Shown here piece after piece: positions 53,383 to 64,000 of a stretch of 64,000 nucleotides of DNA. The notes beneath the pieces were generated by a model. That model worked only from the letters and a program-made list of their open reading frames with translations. It did not search any database and was not told the origin of the DNA. The stretch's first letter is position 1. Each line of letters opens with the position of its first letter. Source of the DNA: Glandiceps talaboti (lineage: Eukaryota > Hemichordata > Enteropneusta > Spengelidae); NCBI RefSeq assembly GCF_964340395.1, contig NC_135555.1, forward strand, positions 6,686,431-6,750,430, in the 5' to 3' direction. The position numbers and the translations under genes were made by a program.

Positions 53383-53535
53383 TATTGTATTGTTTGTTTG
53401 TTTTGGTTTGTATTGTTTCGTATTTTACAGTCTGTGTTATATTGCAGTGCATTGTAATTTTACCAGAGTTTGTTCTTTTTATTACGGCTTATCATATGTA
53501 TCAATGTTTCCTATTTCTTGTCAAGATGTTAAAAC
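53383..53535. repeat. Right direct repeat flanking the TATTG array
   Basis: Second copy of the segment at 52771-52920, with TACAGTCTGTGTTATATTGC, TTTTACCAGAGTTTGTTC and TTCTTGTCAAGATGTT. Confidence 0.75.
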
Positions 53536-54616
53536 AATACATCATATAATAATCAATTTGATGCTCTTATCATCTTGACATTCAAAACAAAAACGCTTTC
53601 ATTATCATATTAAACAAGCACTTTCAATTATATCATTGCAGTCGGTAGCACTGTCAAGATCCATATCATGGCCAGATTGATACTTGAGAGTATAATATGT
53701 TTATGCAAGTTATACTCAAGGGAGCATTCGCAATCTAGTGTTTACGTATACGCGAATAAATCTAGTCTACATAGAGTCTAAATAATTATCACTGCCCATG
53801 TTGTGTATGTCTTGAGTAGACATGTGATACTCTGGAGATACTGTAATTTCCAATTACTGTCTATAGATCTATTAAGTTAATTGTCACGTTGGTCATTAAC
53901 AAAGACGAATGTAAAAAAAAAGGTAAGAATTAATTGATGTTTTATGTGTCTTGAATATATTATGATATCATTCAATGTCTTGTTTTACTACAGAAAATTA
54001 CAGTAAGTACAAAAAGCAAATGGCACTAGTTTCCACAATGTTGAAATACTTATTAGGAAGTAATGAAGCGCTTAATTCTTTCTATTAATATGTTGATATC
54101 AGGCTTTTTGGAATTTTGAATGATTTCTAGAAGCAATATTTTGAACTGTAATTTTGTTATTTCTTAACTTGGATGAGATTCATTGAACGTCTTTAGAAAG
54201 GATTCAGGTAAAATGTCAAATTTGATAAATTACAGACAATAATCCCTTTATTTCTATCAAGGTGCAATATTTCAATATCCGCATTCTACGCATTTGTAGT
54301 GATTTGATTGATTTGTCATGAACATTATTTAACTAAACTGTTATGCACTTTTTTCATTATCGAAAGTTATTCAATCAACAATTTTTTTAATAACTATTAA
54401 AGTCCAATGTAATTTTAGTTTTGTAATCCAAGGTGATGTTTTACTCATACACAATATCATTTGTGGCTTGGATATTTATGCAACTTTGTGTTGTCTTATG
54501 TCATTAAAGGATGTTACTTACTGTAATTTTTACATTTATTGTTGTCTGTGTATTGAACTCCTAGCGAGGAAAGACCGACCCGAGTCAAGGGGGTAAGCTT
54601 TTCAGTACTTCTTGCA

Positions 54617-54680
54617 CGTATGTATGTATGTATGTATGTATGTATGTATGTATGTATGTATGTATGTATGTATGTATGTA
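54617..54680. repeat. (TATG)n microsatellite
   Basis: About sixteen units at the 3' end of the retroelement fragment. Confidence 0.95.
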
Positions 54681-55300
54681 GAAAGAAATGCATAAAGAAC
54701 TTGTGAGACAGTCCGAATAAGTAGATGTAATCCGACGTTTCGAATAAAAAATCTTTTTCAAGGTATTCAAAGGCAAGAAATAATAGGTAAACACCTGATT
54801 ATATCTGAATTTTATGGAATAGAACAACAACCGCGCGAGATTAACGGTTATACGTGTGAAAAGTTCTAAAATTCGCACGCACCAAAAAGAACCAATAGAA
54901 AACGCCTGTAATAAGCGTGATTAGACTGAAAATGATTTCCTTTTCCTTCAACCTCATCGCCAGAAACCTGACAAATTCCTGAAATAGACATATCTAATAC
55001 ACTGTGATAATAAATGCATAGATACGGGATAGTAACGATTCTTTTGTCTGGTCAGACGGAGATGTTCCTCGAAACGATCACCAAGACGACGTACAGTCGA
55101 ACCTATATATAAACAACCACATTTTTGGCATGTGATTGCAATACACTCCACTCCGTTAGTACTCGTACAAGGTGTTCCTGATAAGATATAAATAAATAAA
55201 CAAGCACTAACTAGGAGCAAGACAACTTCCCATTGCAACGCCGCGTTTCTGCACAAAATACCTGTCATTAAAGGTAAAATAATTACACGTAAGAACAAGT
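54617..55300 (-). mobile_element. Fragment of a Penelope-like retroelement with GIY-YIG endonuclease remnant
   Basis: On the minus strand an open frame around 55190-54954 encodes CIAITCQKCGCLYIGSTVRR followed by LGDRFEEH and PVSMHL, matching the C-terminal GIY-YIG endonuclease of Penelope-like elements (a Cys pair before YIG, then R..EH and a PVS.H box). Downstream on the same strand comes CTTGAAAAAGATTTTTTATTCGAAACGTCGG, split here as CTTGAAAAAG and CGAAACGTCGG, the typical 3' sequence of these elements, and then a (CATA)n tract at 54680-54617. No reverse transcriptase domain was seen, so the copy is 5' truncated and dead. Confidence 0.65.
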
Positions 55301-55995
55301 TCAGCCAATCTCAATAGAACGTGAGTAGGAGGGTCTAGAGGGTCTTATCTCTAGAAACCATGGCTTCTCGCAAGATAAACCTTGACATCCTTTCCTAATG
55401 ATTAATATTGTCTACTCTTTTCCAGGGGCAGATGACTCAATGTCACCTTCTTCTGAAACACACTTCATGTAGCTAACCTAGGACTATGGCATGACTCATG
55501 GTTGACTGAACAGTAGCAAATTGCGTTGTCTCTGTTTAGCCAAGCAAAAATATTGAAAATAAGAAGTAATTTAGTCTTTACATACGATAAAGATTAACGT
55601 ATTAACCACAGTTAAAGTAATTTTCAATATTTTTATTTATTAAAGTTAACATATTTTCATAATATTTTGGACCAAACTTTTTTTGGTCTTTTTTTTATAT
55701 TACTATTTTGTTTGCCTCGACGGCCCAGTTGTTGATGTGCAATATGGGGGAGGGACCAGAAGGAATGGAGAAATAGGAAGGAACATACACAGCAGGTCAT
55801 AGTTGAACTCAAACTGTTTTTTACGACCGATGTAAAATACCAATTCAACGCTTTGTGCAGCAAAACTGCCTGTATTTAAACTGGTACTTAATATAGGAAA
55901 TTACAAACTTTGAAATTATTGATGTTGTGGCAATTAATTATAATAGTCACATAGGTCGACGTAGGTCTCTTTGTCTTATGTGTCCAAGTGTTGAC

Positions 55996-56129
<134 letters not shown>

Positions 56130-58294
56130 AGAGGGAGGGAGGGAAGGAGGGAGAGAGAGCCTATCCGATCACACTTGCCAAGATCTGCTCCTACTACTAG
56201 AAGGCTTCCGAAGTTCAATATTGATGCGACTATGGCTATAAAATATTTGATAAATCATTGAAGGTGGTTGTGAAAGTCATTCTCTATGAAATATTTACCA
56301 TTATGGATGGAAAACCCGAACGCCAGTGGTGCATGGCCCTCTGTGTTAGTTAGAGCGAATAGCTATTGAAATTATTTCCGTACTAATCAACTTAATTGCG
56401 GAAAGGACAACAGATTAAAAACGCAAATTAAAAATTGTTTACTCCTGGATCAACGGAGATGGACATTGCTTACATTTTGGGTCACACTTTAGTAGTTTTT
56501 GTTTGACCAAAAAGAGGGTAAATTACAGCGACACGTCAACATCACATTCAAAAAACATAGCATGGAATGTCCTTGCAGACTAGACATGGATACTTGAGTA
56601 GCTTTGCATGCAGCTGTACTCCTCAAAGTAAAAGCTTAGGTTTTCTGTGCTCGCTCGGACCAAATTGTCATAGTTTTAAGTTTAACACAGAACAACGCGA
56701 CTCTTTTACAGTAACATAAACCAAGTCAAGTTAACAGCCAACAGTCGGCGTTCATTGTACACTTGTTTGACTAAGTTTTATCTGCGTCGAAATTTACTCA
56801 GTCTGCAACATTCATTGATGCTCTCCGTATTGCAATATAATGCTGTGTTACTTTGAACTCATTTTTGTGACGTCAAGAGTATGTCAAACATCATAGCGCC
56901 ATGCTTTGATAACGCGAAGAATATTTCAAAAAATAAAACAACAACTGGCGAACTGGCGAGTACCAATGTACATGACGGTGCACGTAAATTGTAGAATGCA
57001 CTTGTATGTTTACATTTGTTGGCCCAATACAAAATAACACGTTTTTTAGGATAATCTAAATATCAAAGTTTATTGTTTGTTTGCTTTTTATTTTTAAATT
57101 GTTTGTTTGCCTGTACAACTTTTTGTTTTGCTTATAAAACAATTATGTCACCGAGTTACTCGTCTCTAGTGATTTCAAAATACAGACCGACGGTAAACCT
57201 GTAATATTAGCACCATTTCAATCGACCCTACGTATACTTTTACCTGCTCATATAATTATATGATCGAGTTTCTGTACAGGTGTATACTGTGTGTGCAGGC
57301 AGATAGGCAGTCCGTTTGATGTTATGCTAACATCCTCTGTCCATTGTCTTTAGTTAATCGTAAGTTACAATTCATAAGCTTAGCCATACATTCTGAATGC
57401 CTAAACCTATTTTCCAACTGAACCGAATCATTTTATTAGAAATGGCACATTTTCGTTTTGTTTTACATTATTTGATCAACTTCGTATATTGCATTGTACT
57501 TCAAAACACTACCTTTGTAAATCGTTCGAAAATTTGAAATACTGTTCCTAGCCTTCATGAATTTTTTAAAAAGTGAAAACTGTAATTATAAAAGTGCCAT
57601 GAACTGTAAATAGTCAAGATTGAACTAACAATAGTTATAATAACGTAACATATTTGTGCAGTGCTCCATAAATTCATAATTAACCAAGTTGAGCTTAAAT
57701 AATTGAGTAACTCAATTTGATGAACACTTGGATATTGTTCCCAGTTCTTCGACCGAGTAAAACACAGGTAAAAAGGTGACCTTGCCCGCAAATTGCATCA
57801 AGCTGTGTACTTTTTTGTGTGAAGGTTTACTTTAATGATGATACTGAGCGACTTATATTTCAGACATTGCAGAAACATGCATGATGAAGACGAAAGTGGA
57901 TCGGGATTTCTTCTTTGGGGTAACGGCGGCAGCGATGGAGTGAGTTTTTGAAAAATTGGCTGAACTGGAGGGTCCTTTGAAACCCTAATTGAAGCGAGTA
58001 ATGAGTATTTATGTATGCAAAATTGTGCAGATGGAAGTTCACACATTGGTCGCCAAATTACCCAATGAATAAGGTACAAGTTGCTGATGAGGATATACAC
58101 TTATATCGAGTGAATAACGCGCACTCTGTGATATTTTTCGTTCGATAAGTATCCAAGGATACCTGCGATCATCAGTACTGTTTTGTCTGAGAAAAAGCGA
58201 CTTCTGATCGAAATTACATCAAAGACTAAGATTTCCGGAAACGGCTTTGGAGCACTCTTACTACTTTGTGAAGAATACTAAATTATTTTCCACA

Positions 58295-59016
58295 ATGATT
58301 GGCGGATGGATGCAACCGAATGTTTCGAAAGTAGATTTCGGTTTAGATGAAATGGCAGGAGGGTCAACAAGGTAAGTTTGTACACAGTATTTGTTGTTAC
58401 ATACTCCTTCTTTGTTGATTTATTTCTGTATGAGTGATATATCACATGACTTCTTTTCGCAACCTTGTACTTATCAGACGATTTAAACACGAAAATGTAG
58501 ATCGCGAGCAAGCTATATATGATGTAGATGATTGGTGTATAATTGTGCGAACCAACGTCTATTTGTACCTGCTTCTTCTCTCCTGTCCATGTCACATATC
58601 AAATTCATATATTAACGATTCTATGTCCAGTTCTGGTTTGGTAGTAATATTTTTTACTAATAAACCTCTACCTGTGTTTTGCTCTTGCGACAATTCTGCT
58701 ATAGCCACTGCGCTTTCAAAATAACTGGTTTGGTTTGCGAATGAATTGTCGAGTGTTTCGATTTGATAGTTTAGGTTTGCGAAGCTTTTTTATAATCTAT
58801 TGATGGGAATATGTGTTCAAATCTATGGTCGCAAGGCTTACCCTGTTCTGTTCGTGTAATATCGTATAAACACCTTTTAGCATCTGAATATATTTTAAGT
58901 TCAGTCTAAAGAAATGCAAAACCACCACCACCACCACCACCACCACCACCACCACCACCACCACCACCACCACCAAAACAAAAAACAAAAACAATAAAAA
59001 CAACAACAAGAACAAG

Positions 59017-59049
<33 letters not shown>

Positions 59050-62000
59050 AGGCGATATCATTTGCACATCAGAGGGGTAATACAATAGACGAATTAAGCT
59101 GTTGATTAGCCCGAGACTCGAAGATGATATTTTCATTTTCCCTCGAACATAACAAACAACTGTTTGCCTATCAACTCTGAGACCCCTGATGGGACTGGCG
59201 CTTGATTGGATACTGGAAAATTGAATTAGTAGGGTTCTTTTGAGTCGAGAGAAAGTTTTGAAACAAAACAACAATTTTCCTTTATGTAATTTGCTGAGCC
59301 TAACATTATGCAAACAAGGAGAAGAAATACCCTTTTGTGACAAATTTTGCTATTTACATACTTCATTGACTAATCCTGTGAAAATAGATGAAAACTGAAA
59401 CCGAAATGAAAAAAAATGAATTTTACATAATAGTAAGTTCTTGAAATTACACCAAATAATTTCATTTTTCCCTCAGTGTCCTTGAACCTTTCTTCAGGGC
59501 CGCGACTAGAACATCGACTGACCTACCATAAATTATTTTTATCATTAAAACATCCTCGTAATGTACAGCATTCCGAAGATAATCCATGTATCAGTCTTTG
59601 AGTATCTCTACAGATATGACATGCACTGTACATAATATCACCAAGTTGTGTATTATGTTTGAATTACGAGCAATTTGACATACATGATATATTTCATCCA
59701 AGTTGATTTGAGACCATTATCACTTTTATATTTCTACCTCTGATACTGACTAGTCTTATAGAATGACAAGTTAGCACCAAAGCTCGAATGCGTTTTATTA
59801 CCCAAACGGTTATAACTAATCTTGATGATGAACTGCAAGTCAGTGTTGCATGAAGTCTTGTTATTGTAATAATTACTTCGCGGCACATCCTTGGCCTTTA
59901 TTCAACCCACACTCGATAATTATTAATCACATTGTTCATTATCAATCATACTTTAGTACCAATCAGCTTCATTGTTCGGACGATACATTGATGAAAGATT
60001 CATCAGCAATAATAGTTTGGGCAAGTTGTCATGGAGAATGCATAACAAATAAATTAATAAAAGGAAATAGCGCCAGTGAAACTGCAGCACAACTTACTGT
60101 ACAGTTTGTAACAGTTTTTCAAAAAGTGTTTATCCACACGCTAATCCACCCTTGTTGTTAACCATGCAATATGTGTGCGCGCGTGTATGTATGTATGTAT
60201 GTATGTATGTATGTATGTATGTATGTATGTATGTATGTGCAGTTTCTTAACTTGCGTCGTGACTACGCCACATTCGAAAAACATTTAACCACTTGCCTAA
60301 CTATCCCTGTTGTTATTTTTGCCATATACACCACCATTTGGTTGTTGCTATGGGCGTGGTCTTGTTGCTAGGTAGACGTGTAATGACCCTGTTATCTTTT
60401 GATATACACAACCGTTTGGCTGTTGCTATGGGTGTTGTCTTGATGCTATGCAATCATGGGACCAATTCTTAAATGCTTATGCTCATGCCTACCAATCCCA
60501 GCTTTTATCTTTGCAATGCACACTATCTTTTAACAATATAACTGTTACTATTGCCATGGTCACATTGCTATGCTTATTTGCATATACTTTATGAATGTTT
60601 ATCCACTTAACTAACCCGTCCCTATTGTTATCTTTGCCTACATTTCTTGAATATGTATTCGCTTGTCCCCCATAAACAAATATTGTTATATTGCATATAC
60701 TATCATTTGGCAATTGCTAAAGGCATGGTCGTCGTTTCTAGGCCCACTTGTGTCAATATCTTTTGAACAATATCTGCCAAATAACACCTCCAAAAACACC
60801 CCACCTAATTTCAGCCCTATTCACCAGGTAGTTTTTGAGCTACAAGCTTTTGACCAAAATAGATAATTTTACACCTGATTTGCATATATCGCTGATGGGG
60901 TCATCACATCGTACTTCATTTATACTAAATTAGATGCATCCAGATTATCTTTAAGCCTAATCTCCCCATTACGTAGTTTTGTAATTAAATGTTTTTGACC
61001 AAAATGTCACATTTATATTTGCTTGTCACTGACGGGATCACTGTGTCAAGAGCATGCCCCATTTCAAAGAACACTCTGAATAAATTTCAGGTCAAAATTT
61101 CCCCCAAATTGTTTTGTTTGAATGATTTCATTTTCTGTGCGGATATGTAACATACACAGGTGGCTTGTATCCACATACAATACTGTCAGTGTTTTGGCAT
61201 AAATTGCAGACATGATATTGTTTTCTTCGCAGTCAAAGTAACAGTAATGCAAATGAAGACAGCGGAACTGTTACTAAAGATGAGGAACCTTCTCACAAGA
61301 AAATAGCCGAAGACTTCATATCCAGTACCACAGCCCATGGACTGCCGAGAGCTTTCGAAGGAAAACACTGGTTTCGGTCGCTCTTCTGGTCGGTGGTATT
61401 TCTGACAGCTTTTATTACTGGTGTTGTCCAAATCTACACCCTTATGATGCAGTATCTGCAGATGGATGTTTCAGTCAGGGTAAGGAAAAAGTAATTAAGG
61501 AAAACTTAGATAAACAAATGCATAGAATTACATAAATACAACTCTAGACCAACAATATATTTGAGATACTTCCAGTGCCAAGGAAATATATAATCAAATG
61601 CAAAAATGACTATAGATGGATTGTGCTTACATATATCATAAAAGCATGGACTGTGTTCATCGTGCATTTGATAAATTCTTTACTGTTTAAAAATCTTGAT
61701 CAATGTGGGTTTGCACGTCAACCGTTCTGTTGAAGTTGCCGGCGCTCCCAATCTGAAATCCGATGTAGTGTACACGTTGCCATTTCCTTTTGGCTGTTAT
61801 GTTTATTGGGGTTTGTTCTTTTGTGAGCGCTGGTTACATACATCTGACACAATACCATCGGTTTTCCCAAGCCACTCGAGAACTCTGAATGATTCACTCA
61901 ACCAGTGAAAACGCGTAATGCGCCGGAACATAAGGGTACAGTACTTCAGAGCTCTCTGTTCGAAATAAAAAGAGCATGAGCACACAGTGCAGACAGCAAT

Positions 62001-63653
62001 GTTATCGTTGTCGTTTGGTAGTTCTCTTTCTTTCAGTTTCGAACGTTGAGTGTTATTTTGTAAGACGGATTCTGGTTGGCTACTCATAAGTACGAATCTC
62101 TGGTATTGTGTCAGATGATGAGATGTATGTAGCGAGCACAAAAGATCTTCATCTTCTGCTAGATCTTCATCATTGCATTTTAAGTAATTATGCCATTTCT
62201 TTTTTAATAATGAACGATTATACTCATGTATGTACGATGATAATGTTTAACACCATTACCGGAGATGTATAAGTTATAACAATGGGTCTGCTTGCAACAT
62301 GGATTGGAAGTTGAATTTACACGCTGGTTTGAACAATGTTCAACCTGCTGGTCACAACATCATTTGGCCATTGTTTTAAGACGTGTGAAGACCCACCACT
62401 ATTTATTTCCCTGAACAACTTGCCCCAGTGTACAGCAGATATATTTGCTAATTTTCATATCTCTATTTTCGAGGGATCGTGCATTGTAGGGTGGGTGAAA
62501 ATCACATTACGAGCTTCCTTAGAATAAACAAATGATAAATAATCCAAGTCTCGTCTTCGTTCCCCTATTATACGCTTCAAAATCAAAAGATAACGATGCC
62601 AGAAAATAAAGTTCTTTTCGTCCCTTTACCAGATTGAAATGAAAAGCGCTATTATAGCGTATTTTCCAACAGTTACCCTTTGTAACACAAATAAATTACG
62701 GAAGTCTGTATTAGCGAAATCAGAGCATAAGGGACTTTTGTCTGTGGATACTGAAGTTGTGAGACCATATTACGGTAAGCAATTTAATGAATATTTACAA
62801 ACGTTTGAAAACGTAAAATATTAGAATCTTTACAACCTGAATGCATTAACACCGTATTATTTCATCATCTCGACAAGTGTGGTCGGATCATAACTCCAAA
62901 ATTGAAGTAGCCTCAAGATAGTCGAATTCAGGGTGAATCTGGTATATTTAATTTCCAAACAAGACCGTTGGTTTAGCTATCGTCAATAGAAATAACACAT
63001 TAAAAGTACTTAAAACAATTACAAGCTCCAAATCAAGCATGGTTTTATGTTTCAGTATCTGTCTATTCCTAAGCTTCTTTATTACTAAATATCATTTGTT
63101 ATGGAATCCCGACAATGAACAATGATCATGATAACTATATTTGACTAGTTTTAGCGTTTCAAATTTCATCCAAATTTCTTAAAAGCTGAGAAGTGTTTAG
63201 AGGGCGATTTTCAATGCAACAACGCGGGTTGTATCAAAAGTTACCTAAGATGTGATGGCTATGACAACTGTCGAGATAGGAGTGATGAAATCGGATGTAA
63301 ATATGGTGAGTTGTCGAATCTATTAACGATAAAACAACATCTGATTCTTTGTTTACTTTTACGCAAAATTACATCAATCAACATATCCTGGTCCATTACA
63401 TTTAAAGGTGACAATGCCAGGATACAAGTCTTAATGAATACACTATTTTAAAAGACATCATCACAGCAGTATATTTCGCTGAAATTGTAACACCTGACAT
63501 GTATTAATGTGTATATATATCTCAACATAGGTGTCTGTGGAACCGAGCAATTGAAATGTATATCCGGCAGTTATATGGGTCCCTGCATACCCAAGAGTTT
63601 TGCTTGTGATCGAGATTTAGATTGTTACGACGGCGAGGATGAAAACGATTGTG
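58295..63653 (+). CDS. Second DEG/ENaC-LDLa channel, tandem paralogue (first five exons, cut by window end)
   Basis: Exons: 58295-58371, 61233-61479, 62633-62774, 63186-63305, 63531-63653; lengths 77, 247, 142, 120, 123 against 77, 253, 142, 120, 123 in the upstream gene, with the same phases. The product so far holds an N-terminus ([12 protein letters not shown]), the HG gating motif in [12 protein letters not shown]1, YFPTVTLCN after TM1, and two six-cysteine LDLa modules ([10 protein letters not shown]..; VCGTEQLKC..). Exon 1 is assigned because its length, phase (AG|GTAAGT) and the pattern D..LDEM match exon 1 of the first gene. No frameshift or stop was seen. Remaining exons lie beyond the window. 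Confidence 0.87.
58920..59050. repeat. (CCA)n followed by (CAA)n
   Basis: About eighteen CCA units, an A-rich joint, then a CAA array. Confidence 0.95.
60186..60238. repeat. (TATG)n microsatellite
   Basis: About thirteen units. Confidence 0.95.
60240..61100. repeat. Diverged tandem units with GTTGCTATGG..TGGTC..TTGCTA core
   Basis: Segments like TTTGGTTGTTGCTATGGGCG and TTTGGCTGTTGCTATGGGTG recur at about 60338 and 60415, with weaker copies near 60540 and 60705. A second pair, TTTTGACCAAAATRK..CA with GATGGGGTCATCAC / GACGGGATCACTG, lies at about 60848 and 60990. Looks like an old tandem or nested repeat. Confidence 0.45.
61829..62135. mobile_element. Possible foldback element in intron 2 of the second channel gene
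   Basis: ACATACATCTGACACAATACC near 61836 (shown as ACATACATC and TGACACAATACC) recurs inverted near 62100-62132 as GGTATTGTGTCAGATG..GATGTATGT. The pairing does not extend clearly inward, so this is tentative. Confidence 0.35.
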
Positions 63654-64000
63654 GTAGGTTTCATTTACTTTGACGGGGTAGGCAACATCATGTTTTTGAA
63701 GCGAATTTCTGTAATATAAACTGCTGAAATGTAGGGAATAAGAATTCACTGCAGGGGGGGGGGGTGAGGAGAAATTTTGTAGGTAAAAATGTTTCGTATG
63801 AACTTTCGGAGACACGCACGGAATACTTGAATATAGTTCAAATCAAGAGCACTCCCCACCATTTCAGACCCCATAGTGACCGCAACAATGTTCAAAGCCC
63901 CACCAGCGTGAACCCCTTCGCGTTCATGTCCCCTCAAATGATCTCTTCAGCCCCTCCCCTTCATTCGGCAAATTCTGCTCCTCCCCTTAATGGAAGTAAT

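Larger units (their letters stand above)
58372..61232. other. Intron 1 of the second channel gene
   Basis: Nearly 2.9 kb without a recognised exon. Holds (CCA)n/(CAA)n at 58920-59050, (TATG)n at 60186-60238, and diverged repeat units from about 60240 to 61100. Confidence 0.6.

Overview
The window is AT-rich animal nuclear DNA. Genes are split by many short exons with GT-AG introns, and introns and spacers are full of microsatellites and small inverted-repeat elements. Gene content fits a bilaterian invertebrate: an astacin protease with cysteine-rich tail domains, LDLa-bearing DEG/ENaC channels, and a PAW-domain protein. I lean to a marine lophotrochozoan, hemichordate or cephalochordate but cannot place it further. 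All gene models were built by hand from reading frame, splice sites and intron phase; no alignments were run.

Layout. 1-2.1 kb: two 3'-terminal-looking exons on the + strand, not identified. 2.4-11.0 kb (-): an astacin metalloprotease with signal peptide, propeptide, catalytic domain, Thr/Pro linker and two copies of a Cys-rich domain; its last exon was not found. About 240 bp away, head to head, lies a probable promoter and 5' UTR exon for 13.4-24.1 kb (+): an 848-residue protein with two PAW domains (the mannose-binding domain of peptide:N-glycanase), ankyrin repeats, a long lysine-rich stretch and a Tudor-like C-terminal domain. It has no glycanase core, and I regard it as the most novel gene here. 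24.1-33.0 kb holds no gene I can support, only 3' flank and repeats. 33.0-51.2 kb (+): a complete 24-exon DEG/ENaC channel of 1002 residues with eleven LDL-receptor class A modules inserted in its extracellular domain. 51.2-58.3 kb: spacer with a pentanucleotide array, a Penelope-like retroelement fragment and a long GA tract. 58.3-63.65 kb (+): the first five exons of a tandem paralogue of the channel, cut by the window edge.

The two channel genes are a clear tandem duplication. Exon 1 and exons 3-5 have equal lengths in both, all intron phases agree, and a 147-bp TM1 segment is almost identical while its surroundings have diverged, which suggests gene conversion. In the complete gene, LDLa modules 1-6 have the usual six cysteines, but modules 7-11 have all lost the same two (C1 and C3, disulfide partners). 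The astacin and PAW genes share a likely bidirectional promoter region; there is no evidence that they work together.
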